Below are positions 1-6,818 of a stretch of 64,000 bases of DNA, piece after piece. A model generated the notes under the pieces. It made no database searches, had not been told where the DNA came from, and saw only the letters and a list, made by a program, of their open reading frames with translations. Position 1 is the stretch's first letter. Each line of letters starts with the position of its first letter. The stretch is taken from NCBI RefSeq assembly GCF_003258365.1, contig NZ_QHKM01000001.1:1302001-1366000 (forward strand). The letters run 5' to 3'. A program made the position numbers and the translations under genes. This stretch comes from Hymenobacter edaphi (GTDB lineage Bacteria > Bacteroidota > Bacteroidia > Cytophagales > Hymenobacteraceae).

Positions 1-1
1 T

Positions 2-607
2 ATCACGCAGTACTTCGCCGCCCACGCCTTCCAGGCCATGGACACGGCGCACTTCCTTGCCTACCTGCGGCGGGAGCTGCTCGACCAGGTGCCGGGCGCG
101 GAAGAAAAGCTGCAGCTCGACAAATGGGTAAACGCCCCTGGCATTCCGCCCGTGGCGCCGCCGGTGCAGTCGGAACGCTTTGCCGGTGTGGCCGCGGCTC
201 TGCAGAGCTGGCGCCACGGCGCGACGCCCGCTACGCTGGAAACCGCCGCGTGGAGCACCCACGAGTGGGTGCACTTCCTGCACGGCCTGCCCGAGCACAT
301 CAGCGCCGAACAGCTGCAGCAGCTGGACCAGGCGTTCCGCTTTACCACTTCCGGCAACGCCGAAATCCTGACGGCCTGGCTGCCGCTGACGGTGCGGGCC
401 GGCTACGCCGCCGCCGGTGATGCCCTGGCCGCCTTCCTCACGCGCGTGGGCCGGCGTAAGTTTTTGGTACCGCTCTATAAGGCCTTGCTGGCAACGCCCG
501 CGGGCACGGAGCACGCCCGGCAACTCTACCAGCAGGCCCGGCCCAACTACCATTCTGTATCCACCAGCACGCTGGATACGTTAGTAGGCAAACCCGCCAC
601 GGCGTAA
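2..607 (+). CDS. M1 family aminopeptidase, C-terminal part (leukotriene A4 hydrolase-like)
   Basis: The frame is open from base 2, so the gene starts before the window and only about the last 200 residues are visible. They match the all-helical C-terminal domain of leukotriene A4 hydrolase-type M1 aminopeptidases: a segment ending WVNAPGIPP corresponds to the WLYSPGLPP region, followed by helical repeats and a final LVGK motif. The zinc site (HExxH) lies in the missing part. The family removes N-terminal residues from peptides. The internal ATG at 38 is not the start. A GC-rich stretch with no clear terminator follows. Confidence 0.85.
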   Translation: MTQYFAAHAFQAMDTAHFLAYLRRELLDQVPGAEEKLQLDKWVNAPGIPPVAPPVQSERFAGVAAALQSWRHGATPATLETAAWSTHEWVHFLHGLPEHISAEQLQQLDQAFRFTTSGNAEILTAWLPLTVRAGYAAAGDALAAFLTRVGRRKFLVPLYKALLATPAGTEHARQLYQQARPNYHSVSTSTLDTLVGKPATA

Positions 608-754
608 GCCCCGCACACCCGCCTCGCAACGCCCGGCCGGCGTTGCGAGGCCCCGGCCGGACGTGCTCCAGGCGGCCGGCCGTCATTTTTGGCCGCAGAC
701 TTGCATACGGGCCCGCGGTTTATTGTTCACCCCACGTCACCCTCCCCTAGCTAA

Positions 755-1678
755 TTGGACGCTCCAAAACCTCTGGGTAAGCTGATTGCCGTTGGCGGCA
801 ACGAAGACAAAGGCACCTACGCCAACCCGCGCCGGCGCAAGAAATACTACCTGAATTTCTTCGAGCTCGGCATTCTGAAACGCGTCGTGCTGGAAAGCGG
901 CAAGACCGATCCGCGCATCGAAGTGGTGACCACGGCCTCCATGATTCCGGAGGAAGTGGGCGCCATCTACGTGTCCTCGTTTGGCATGCTGAACTGCCTG
1001 AACGTGGGCGTGCTCGACATCCGCGTGCCCGCCGACACCGACCAGCCCGACCATCTGCAGCGCCTGGCCCAGGCCGATATCATCATGTTTTCGGGCGGCG
1101 ACCAGTCGCGGCTCAAGGAAATGTTCGGCGGCACGCGCTTTCTGAAGCTGCTGACGGAGCGCTACCAGCAGGAGCCGCACTTCGTCATTGCCGGCACTTC
1201 GGCCGGGGCCATGGCCATGTCGCAGATTATGATTCGCGGCGGCTCGGTGCCGGAAGCCCTGCTCAAGGGCGCCGTGAAGATGGGCACCGGCCTGGCGCTG
1301 ATTCAGAACGTGGTCATCGACTCGCACTTCGTCAAGCGCGGGCGCTTCGGCCGGCTCATCGAGGCGGTGGGCCTGCACCCCAAGCTCATCGGCATCGGTC
1401 TGGGCGAAGACACCGGCGTGCTCATCCGCGACGGCAACCTGATTGAAACCATCGGCTCGAACCTGGTCATCATCGTCGACGGCCACAACATCCGGCACAA
1501 CAACACGCCGGCCGCCGCCAAGGGCACGGCGCTGTCCATCGAGAACATGACCATGCACGTGCTGGCCAAGGGCAACGTGTACGACATCCGCGAACGGAAA
1601 TTCTTCGTCGACAAGCGCACCCACGACGAGGCCGTGGGCACCTCCGCCACGGTGCTGCCCACGCCGGCAGTTTCGTAG
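755..1678 (+). CDS. cphB: cyanophycinase
   Basis: This 307-residue protein is of the S51 serine peptidase family. Cyanophycinase cuts the storage polymer cyanophycin (multi-L-arginyl-poly-L-aspartate) to beta-Asp-Arg dipeptides. It begins KLIAVGGNEDKGTY, as is typical for the family. FSGGDQ lies near residue 112 and the nucleophile motif GTSAGAM near 147-153, with Ser149 as the likely nucleophile. The chosen start is TTG at 755, because no ATG lies upstream of the conserved N-terminus. It converges on an isoaspartyl peptidase gene, which would hydrolyse the dipeptide product. No cyanophycin synthetase gene is in the window. The strong hairpin at 1702 follows it. Confidence 0.9.
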   Translation: MDAPKPLGKLIAVGGNEDKGTYANPRRRKKYYLNFFELGILKRVVLESGKTDPRIEVVTTASMIPEEVGAIYVSSFGMLNCLNVGVLDIRVPADTDQPDHLQRLAQADIIMFSGGDQSRLKEMFGGTRFLKLLTERYQQEPHFVIAGTSAGAMAMSQIMIRGGSVPEALLKGAVKMGTGLALIQNVVIDSHFVKRGRFGRLIEAVGLHPKLIGIGLGEDTGVLIRDGNLIETIGSNLVIIVDGHNIRHNNTPAAAKGTALSIENMTMHVLAKGNVYDIRERKFFVDKRTHDEAVGTSATVLPTPAVS

Positions 1679-1683
1679 CGGCT

Positions 1684-1699
1684 ACTCCTTATTATATAG
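1684..1699 (+). repeat. 16-bp direct repeat, copy 1 (flanks iaaA)
   Basis: ACTCCTTATTATATAG occurs here and again, identical and in the same orientation, at 2884-2899. The two copies bracket the isoaspartyl peptidase gene. This A+T-rich word stands out in a GC-rich background. Its role is unknown: it could be a recombination footprint or a shared regulatory word. Confidence 0.6.
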
Positions 1700-1701
1700 T
1701 G

Positions 1702-1737
1702 CGCGGGCCGGAGCGACGATTGTCGTTCCGGCCCGCG
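1702..1737. terminator. hairpin terminator between cphB and iaaA
   Basis: A 16-bp stem (1702-1717 with 1722-1737, one G-U pair) closes a GATT loop and is followed by a short T-rich stretch. It lies between the convergent 3' ends of cphB and the isoaspartyl peptidase gene, so it could serve both. The bases after it, to about 1830, contain GTAGCGC/GCGCTAC words that look like a decayed genomic repeat. Confidence 0.7.
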
Positions 1738-1845
1738 TGTTTGTAGCGCGAACCGAAGGTCGGCGAAGCCAACTTCCCGTTCGCGTATCGTTGCTGACGT
1801 CCGCCCAGCATACCGTTCTGCGCTACACGAACTAAAAGGCCTGCG

Positions 1846-2820
1846 CTACTGCTCGTCCTTGTAAATGCCGACGAACAGCCCCGATTCGCTGCTGACGCTG
1901 GCGCGGTACATGCCCTCCGAGTTGAAGGGCAGCGCGAGGTGGCCGCGGGCGTCAACGGCCACCAGCCCGCCTTCGCCCCCGACGGGCGCCAGCTTGTCGT
2001 GCACCACCACGCGGCAGGCTTCGGCCAGGCTCAGGCCGCGGTACTCCATCAGGCAGGCAATGTCGTGGGCCACCACGGCGCGGATGAAATACTCGCCGTG
2101 CCCGGTGCAGCTGATGGCGCAGGTTCGGTCGTCGGCCCAGGTGCCCGCGCCGATGAGCGGGGAGTCGCCGACGCGGGAGTAGCGCTTGTTGGTCATGCCG
2201 CCGGTGCTGGTGGCGGCGGCCAGGTGGCCGTGCTGGTCCAGCGCCACCGCGCCCACGGTCCCCATTTTCTTTTTCGGGTCCTCGTCGACAGCCTTCGGCT
2301 CTTCCAGCGGGGCGTCTTCGCTGTGGTCGAGGCGCACCTGCCCGCTGGCCAGGGCTTCCTGCAGCTGTTGGTAGCGGTGTTCGGTGAAAAAATACGCGGG
2401 CGGCTGCATGGGCAGGCCCTGCTGCCGGGCAAACTCCTCGGCGCCGGGCCAGGCCAGGAGCACGTGCTCCGATTTTTCCATTACCAGGCGCGCGGCCCGG
2501 ATGGGGTTCTGAATGGCGCGCACCCCGGTCACGGCCCCGGCCAGCCGCGTATGGCCCACCATCACCGAGGCGTCCATCTCGTGGTGGCCTTCGTGGGTGA
2601 ACACCGCTCCCCGGCCGGCATTGAACAGGGGGCAGTCTTCGAGCTGCACCACGGTGTGCTCCACCGCGTCGAGGGCCGAAGCGCCCTGGCGGAGCAGCTC
2701 GTAGCCGGCGGTCAGGGCGTCGTGCAGGGCTTGGCGGTAGCGGATTTCCGCGTCGGGAGTGAGCAGGTGGCGGGCAATGGTGCCGGCGCCGCCGTGCAGG
2801 GCAAGGGCAATGGATGACAT
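1846..2820 (-). CDS. iaaA: isoaspartyl peptidase / L-asparaginase (Ntn hydrolase)
   Basis: This 324-residue plant-type asparaginase/isoaspartyl dipeptidase belongs to the N-terminal nucleophile hydrolases. It begins with ALALHGGAGTI, has the substrate-region motif NAGRGAVFT near 68-75, and carries GTVGAVALD, where Thr188 would become the new N-terminal nucleophile after autocleavage. A lysine/acid-rich linker (EDPKKK) precedes the cleavage site, as usual. It hydrolyses beta-aspartyl dipeptides, including the beta-Asp-Arg released by the convergent cyanophycinase, so the two genes plausibly form one catabolic step. The length is normal and all motifs are intact. Confidence 0.92.
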   Translation of the reverse strand: MSSIALALHGGAGTIARHLLTPDAEIRYRQALHDALTAGYELLRQGASALDAVEHTVVQLEDCPLFNAGRGAVFTHEGHHEMDASVMVGHTRLAGAVTGVRAIQNPIRAARLVMEKSEHVLLAWPGAEEFARQQGLPMQPPAYFFTEHRYQQLQEALASGQVRLDHSEDAPLEEPKAVDEDPKKKMGTVGAVALDQHGHLAAATSTGGMTNKRYSRVGDSPLIGAGTWADDRTCAISCTGHGEYFIRAVVAHDIACLMEYRGLSLAEACRVVVHDKLAPVGGEGGLVAVDARGHLALPFNSEGMYRASVSSESGLFVGIYKDEQ

Positions 2821-2883
2821 GCAGCAAAGATGGGGAGTGCGTGGGCAAAACTACGACGACGCGGCCGGGTGGTTCGACTGAGC

Positions 2884-2899
2884 ACTCCTTATTATATAG
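2884..2899 (+). repeat. 16-bp direct repeat, copy 2 (flanks iaaA)
   Basis: This is identical to the word at 1684-1699 and in the same orientation, 64 bp upstream of the iaaA start. A related sequence, ACTCCTTATATAATGG on the minus strand, overlaps the start codon of the serine recombinase at 63397. Confidence 0.6.
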
Positions 2900-3122
2900 G
2901 AGCCGCTGCTGCGGGCCGGGTCCGCAGCCCCGGGCGGGCCCAGCGTCCAGAGTCCGCCTGCACCCATGCCTATTTTTTTAGCAAGCTCATTCCGACAACT
3001 ATTTTTTTGAGCAAAATCGCCTTTTTGGGGCAGTGCCTTCATTCCCTGACGCTTATATTAGCAGGCGAAAATAGCCCTGACACCAACCCCGTTTTAGGCC
3101 TCTACCAGGGAATTATTTTTCG

Positions 3123-3130
3123 TAGATTTG
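3123..3130 (+). promoter_or_regulatory. Bacteroidota-type -7 promoter box of the DUF3127 gene
   Basis: TAGATTTG matches the Bacteroidota -7 consensus TAnnTTTG. It lies in a local A+T-rich stretch 35 bp upstream of the ATG at 3166. No Shine-Dalgarno sequence is seen. The gap 2821-3165 holds nothing else apart from the 16-bp repeat. Confidence 0.6.
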
Positions 3131-3165
3131 GCTTACTAATTTTCAAACCTCCCCTTCTTTTGACT

Positions 3166-3582
3166 ATGGCTTACGAAGCTACCGGCCGCCTGCACGACAT
3201 CATGGATGAGCAACAGGTGAGCGAGAAATTCCGCAAGCGCGAGTTCGTGCTGGAAGTCGTAGACGGCCAGTATCCCGAGCATATCAAGTTTCAGCTGGTT
3301 CAGGACAAAACCGCGCTGATCGACCAATACAAGGTTGGTGATGAAGTGCGCGTGCAGTTCAACCTGCGCGGCCGCGGCTTCAACAAGAACGGCCAGATGC
3401 TGTACTTCACCAACCTGGAAGCCTGGCGCATCGAGCCGGCCGGCGGCGCCCCCGCGGCTGGTAACCAGGGCGGTGGCTACGCTGCTCCGGCCGCCAACCA
3501 GAACCCCGGCCTGCGCCGCGACGCCCAGCCCCAGCGCCCGGCTCCCATTGCCTCGGACGACGACAACGACCTGCCGTTCTAA
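3166..3582 (+). CDS. DUF3127 domain protein with SSB-like acidic tail
   Basis: This is a 138-residue protein. Residues 1-90 form an OB-fold-like DUF3127 domain, with a YEATGRLHDIM start and a conserved FNLRGR segment. A Gly/Ala/Pro/Gln-rich flexible linker follows, and the protein ends DDDNDLPF, which closely resembles the C-terminal partner-binding tip of single-stranded DNA-binding proteins. I infer a DNA-associated role with recruitment of SSB partners. The family has no firm function. The start is ATG 3166, because the conserved domain begins there; an open frame runs farther upstream but is not coding-like. A strong terminator follows. Confidence 0.88.
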   Translation: MAYEATGRLHDIMDEQQVSEKFRKREFVLEVVDGQYPEHIKFQLVQDKTALIDQYKVGDEVRVQFNLRGRGFNKNGQMLYFTNLEAWRIEPAGGAPAAGNQGGGYAAPAANQNPGLRRDAQPQRPAPIASDDDNDLPF

Positions 3583-3603
3583 TCCGGCTTGACGCCTGCG
3601 TAA

Positions 3604-3640
3604 AAAAATGCCGCTTCTGCCTGTCGGAAGCGGCATTTTT
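3604..3640 (+). terminator. intrinsic terminator after the DUF3127 gene
   Basis: A 14-bp stem (3604-3617 with 3627-3640) with A-run and T-run flanks is centred on GCCGCTTC/GAAGCGGC and ends in TTTTT. It is symmetric enough to work on both strands. Confidence 0.88.
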
Positions 3641-3686
3641 GCGTACGTACCGGTAGGCGCCCGCCCGGGCACCGCTCCACCTTCGC

Positions 3687-4568
3687 ATGAGAGTTGATTC
3701 CGCTGCTGGCCCGCTGCAGGGCCGCACCGTGTTGCTAACCGGCGCTTCGGCCGGCATTGGCCTGGCCGCCGCACGGCAGCTGGCCCTACTCGGCGCCCAC
3801 CTGATCCTGGTGTGCCGCGACGCCGGCCGCGGCGAACAGGCCCGCGCGGCCGTGCGCCTCGCTGCCCCCCGCGCCCCCGCGCCCGACCTGCTGCTGGCCG
3901 ACCTGGCCGTGCAGGCCGAAGTCCACCGCCTCAGCGACGCAATCCTGGCCCGGTACCCGCGCCTCGACGTGCTCATCAACAACGCCGGGGTGCTGCCCCA
4001 CCAGCTCATCACCACCGCCGACGGCCACGAGCTGTGCTGGGCCACCAACCACCTGGCGCCGTTTATCCTGACCAACCGCCTGCTGCCGCTGCTGGAGGCC
4101 GCCGGCCCGGGCGCCCGCGTCATCACGGTGGCTTCGGAGGCGCACTGGATCGGGGAAATCGAGGCCACGGCGGCGGCCCGCGCCAACGCCAACCGCAGCA
4201 GCGCCTTCACGGCCTACTGCGACTCCAAGCTGGCCAACATCCTGTTTACCAAAGCCCTGGCCGACCGCCTGGAGCTGACGGGCATCACCGCCCACTGCCT
4301 GCACCCGGGCATTGTGCGCTCCAACCTATGGTCGCACAGCTCCTGGCTGCTGCGCCTGCTGATGGCCGGGGCCCAGCCCTTCGCCCGTTCCTGCGAGCGG
4401 GCCGCCGAAACCATTACGTACCTGGCCACGCTGCCGCAAGCCGCTCAGGCCAACGGCCACTATTTCAAGAACAAGCGGGTGGCGCGGGTTTCGAGCCGGG
4501 CGGCCAACCGCGCCGAAATTCACCGGCTATGGCGAATTTCGGTGGAGGAAACCGGCGTTGGCGAGTAA
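3687..4568 (+). CDS. short-chain dehydrogenase (retinol dehydrogenase-like SDR)
   Basis: This is a 293-residue classical SDR. The Rossmann motif TGASAGIG is at 18-25, NNAG at 98-101, the catalytic Ser near 150, and YCDSK places the catalytic Tyr177 and Lys181. HCLHPGIVRSNLW after the active site is typical of the vertebrate retinol dehydrogenase/WWOX-like branch. It should reduce or oxidise a carbonyl/alcohol substrate with NAD(P)(H); the substrate cannot be told. It appears monocistronic. Confidence 0.85.
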   Translation: MRVDSAAGPLQGRTVLLTGASAGIGLAAARQLALLGAHLILVCRDAGRGEQARAAVRLAAPRAPAPDLLLADLAVQAEVHRLSDAILARYPRLDVLINNAGVLPHQLITTADGHELCWATNHLAPFILTNRLLPLLEAAGPGARVITVASEAHWIGEIEATAAARANANRSSAFTAYCDSKLANILFTKALADRLELTGITAHCLHPGIVRSNLWSHSSWLLRLLMAGAQPFARSCERAAETITYLATLPQAAQANGHYFKNKRVARVSSRAANRAEIHRLWRISVEETGVGE

Positions 4569-4826
4569 TCAGCCGGGGGAAAAAGCCGGTGGCAAAGCCC
4601 AATATCACTCAGGCTAATTTCGAATTAATCGAAGGTATTAATATCCGTTTTTGCACGGGTTATTGCCGGCTGCGCAAATTAATTGCGACGAATAACATGC
4701 CATTTGCGGCTTGTTTTAGGCGTTTTAATCATTATCACGAAAAAAACCTACCACCACGGCGCTACTTTATTTTCTATTTCTCGTTCCTTTGCTCAGGTTT
4801 TGCACCCCTTTAACAGACTCCTACCA
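4569..4826. promoter_or_regulatory. A+T-rich upstream region of the AT-hook gene
   Basis: This stretch is distinctly A+T-rich (AATTAATCG, TATTAATATCC, AAATTAATTG) compared with its surroundings. TTCCTTTG at 4784-4791 is a weak -7 candidate. No ORF here looks coding. The short A+T tracts are the kind of site an AT-hook protein could bind, so autoregulation is conceivable but unproven. Confidence 0.35.
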
Positions 4827-5087
4827 ATGGCCGAACTCAACCTGCAGCATCTACAAAAAGTATTGTCGGACGCGACGCGCAATGAAAACCTGGTGCGCGA
4901 AATTCGCCGGGCCCACGGCAAAGTTCAGACTGCCCTGAACGAGCTGGCGGAATTGCTGGACCCGGCCTACGCCCCCACGGAGCGTAAAAAGCCCGGCCGC
5001 AAAGCTTCCGCCGCGGAAGGCGGCGAGGCCGGCGAAGGCCGCCGCCGCGGTCCGGGCCGTCCGCCCAAAAATGCCACCAACGCGTAA
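4827..5087 (+). CDS. small basic AT-hook-like protein
   Basis: This is an 86-residue protein. The first 50 residues look helical (LQHLQKVLSDATRNENLVREI). The C-terminus is Lys/Arg/Gly/Pro-rich with two hook-like cores, KKPGRKA near 57 and RRGPGRPPK near 75. AT-hooks (core GRP flanked by basic residues) bind the minor groove of A+T-rich DNA, so a nucleoid-associated or regulatory role is likely. I do not recognise a named family. The start is ATG 4827; the longer frame from 4683 is mostly A+T-rich leader. A strong terminator follows. Confidence 0.75.
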   Translation: MAELNLQHLQKVLSDATRNENLVREIRRAHGKVQTALNELAELLDPAYAPTERKKPGRKASAAEGGEAGEGRRRGPGRPPKNATNA

Positions 5088-5124
5088 GTTGGTCGTTGGC
5101 ACCGCCGTTTTGCGGCAGTGCCCA

Positions 5125-5157
5125 GCCCGTCGTCCGCCCGGTCGACGGGCTTTTTTT
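5125..5157 (+). terminator. intrinsic terminator
   Basis: The stem GCCCGTCG/CGACGGGC (5125-5132 with 5143-5150) is followed by seven T. It ends the AT-hook gene. The rest of the gap to 5407 has no ORF I would call and no recognisable element. Confidence 0.9.
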
Positions 5158-5407
5158 ATTATCCGCCGCCGCCGCCGGGTTGCGGTGCCGGAGTGGCCGA
5201 CGAGCAATATTGTTTCGGCCCGCCTGCCCCGGGTTGAATGCCAATAATTCCCTGAAGGTTTACAGCATAAAAAAATTGCGCGGCGGCATAGTCAGAAGAC
5301 CAGCGGCGGAGGAAACCTCGGAAGCGCCGGCGCAGTTATTCCACCAGGAAGCCGACGGCACTGCTATTGGAGCAGCGGCCCGGCGCGCTTTCGATATTGG
5401 TTAGCAG

Positions 5408-6055
5408 ATGAATTTCACCTTGCCGCGTCTGCGGGAATTGATTGCCCAGGGCGAAAACGAATTCCTGGAATTTAAAAAGCGCACGACGCACCCGAGCCGT
5501 ATTTCGCGCACGCTCGCCTCGTTGGCCAATGCCCGCGGCGGCCGGGTGCTGGTGGGCGTGGAAGACAACGGCCGCCTGGTGGGAGTGCGCGACGCGGAGG
5601 AGGAGCGCTACCTGCTGCAGCAGGCCGCCGAGCAGTTTGTGGACCCGCCGCTGCCGCTGCAGATCGACGAGGTAGAGGACGAAGACGAGCGGGTGGTGCT
5701 GGTGGTGACCGTGGCCGAAAGCCCCCGCAAGCCCCACCGGGCGCTGGTGGGCGAGGGCGACTGGCGCGGCTACGTGCGCGTGGGCGACCAGAGCGTGCAA
5801 ACCAGCCAGCTCACCGAAAAGGTGCTGCGCAACGCCCCCCCGCCCGAGCACCGCCTGGAGTGGCTGCCCCTGAGCCGCCACGAACAGGCGGCCCTGGACT
5901 ACGTGCGCCAGCAGCCCCGCCTCACGCTGGCCCAGTACGTGAAGCTGGTGAACGTATCGAAGCGGCGGGCGCACCGCATGCTCATCAAGCTGGTGCTGCA
6001 CGGCTACCTGCGCTACCACGACAAAGAAAAGGAGCCTTACTACACCAAGGCGTGA
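5408..6055 (+). CDS. AlbA_2 (Schlafen AAA-4-like) DNA-binding protein
   Basis: This is a 215-residue protein. Residues 10-130 form an AlbA_2 domain: ENEFLEFKKRTTHPSRI, then ASLANARGGRVLVGVEDNG, which is the family signature with the GG(x)LxxGVxDxG turn. The C-terminal 75 residues resemble a winged helix (LTLAQYVKLVNVSKRRAHRM). Such proteins are usually transcriptional regulators or nucleic-acid-binding factors of unknown target. It stands alone, ending in a terminator shared with the convergent DinB gene. Confidence 0.82.
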   Translation: MNFTLPRLRELIAQGENEFLEFKKRTTHPSRISRTLASLANARGGRVLVGVEDNGRLVGVRDAEEERYLLQQAAEQFVDPPLPLQIDEVEDEDERVVLVVTVAESPRKPHRALVGEGDWRGYVRVGDQSVQTSQLTEKVLRNAPPPEHRLEWLPLSRHEQAALDYVRQQPRLTLAQYVKLVNVSKRRAHRMLIKLVLHGYLRYHDKEKEPYYTKA

Positions 6056-6065
6056 CCTTGACAGC

Positions 6066-6104
6066 AACAGGACCGCCCGGCCAAGTTGGCCGGGCGGTCC
6101 TGTT
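6066..6104. terminator. bidirectional terminator between the AlbA_2 and DinB genes
   Basis: A long GC-rich stem, AACAGGACCGCCCGGCC with its complement (6066-6082 and 6088-6104), has an AA-start/TTTT-end. It sits midway between convergent genes and can end both transcripts. Confidence 0.88.
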
Positions 6105-6124
6105 TTACGGGCCGGGCGGCGGGC

Positions 6125-6667
6125 TTATGCCTCGGCGGTAATCAGCGGCAGGTAGCGCTCGGCCAGGATGTCGGCGTGGTGCGCTTCGTGACCGGCCAGG
6201 ATGTAGAGCAGGGCGTCCACGGTGGCAGGCTGGCCGTTGGCGGTGCCGCCGCGCTGCCGCTGCTCCGCCGTGAAGCTCTGGCACAGGGCCAGGGTAGCCT
6301 GACGCACGGCCGCGTACTCGGTCAGCAGGCTGGCCAGCGTCCGGTCGTCGGCGCCGGAGTGTTCGGCGTAACGGTTTTCGTCGAAGCCGGGCAGTTCCTG
6401 GCTGTCGGCGCGGGCGAAGCGCAGGGCGCGGTAGGCGAAGATGCGCTCGGTATCGGCCAGGTGCAGCACCACCTGCTTGATGCTCCACTTGCCGGGGGCG
6501 TAGCGCAGGGTGGCCTGCGCCTCGCTCACGCCGGCCAGGAGCTGGTGCAGGGCGGTGGGCCGCACCCCGAGCATCTCGAGCGGGTCAGCACCGCGGGCGA
6601 CGCGGCGAATGTAGGTATCGAAGTAGGGCGGGTAGGTGCCCGGCACCGGGCGCAGCAGTTCGGACAT
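6125..6667 (-). CDS. DinB family protein
   Basis: This 180-residue four-helix-bundle protein of the DinB/YfiT superfamily has the putative metal ligands in place: a His in VLHLADTERI in the N-terminal half and the pair in GHEAHHADIL near the C-terminus. Members are metal-dependent and often thiol (bacillithiol/mycothiol)-linked transferases or hydrolases; the substrate here is unknown. The length is normal. It is convergent with the AlbA_2 gene. Confidence 0.87.
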   Translation of the reverse strand: MSELLRPVPGTYPPYFDTYIRRVARGADPLEMLGVRPTALHQLLAGVSEAQATLRYAPGKWSIKQVVLHLADTERIFAYRALRFARADSQELPGFDENRYAEHSGADDRTLASLLTEYAAVRQATLALCQSFTAEQRQRGGTANGQPATVDALLYILAGHEAHHADILAERYLPLITAEA

Positions 6668-6750
6668 AAGGCGGGCGAGAGTTGCGGGCGTAAGTTACGG
6701 GCCGCGCCGTCGCCGGCCGCCGCGGATTCCGCTCATCTTCATGATCTTTT

Positions 6751-6796
6751 GGTAACATTTAGGTAACATTGTAGCCCTCACGCAGAAGTAACTTTG
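6751..6796 (+). promoter_or_regulatory. promoter and direct-repeat operator candidate of the secreted nuclease
   Basis: TAACTTTG at 6789-6796 fits the -7 box TAnnTTTG, and ATTG at 6768-6771 fits a -33 element 17 bp upstream. The start codon is 22 bp downstream of the box. Upstream and overlapping -33 is a perfect tandem repeat of GGTAACATT (6751-6759 and 6762-6770), spaced 11 bp, about one helix turn, as expected for a regulator binding one DNA face. Confidence 0.6.
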
Positions 6797-6818
6797 CCTT
6801 CCCACTTAACACGACCTC

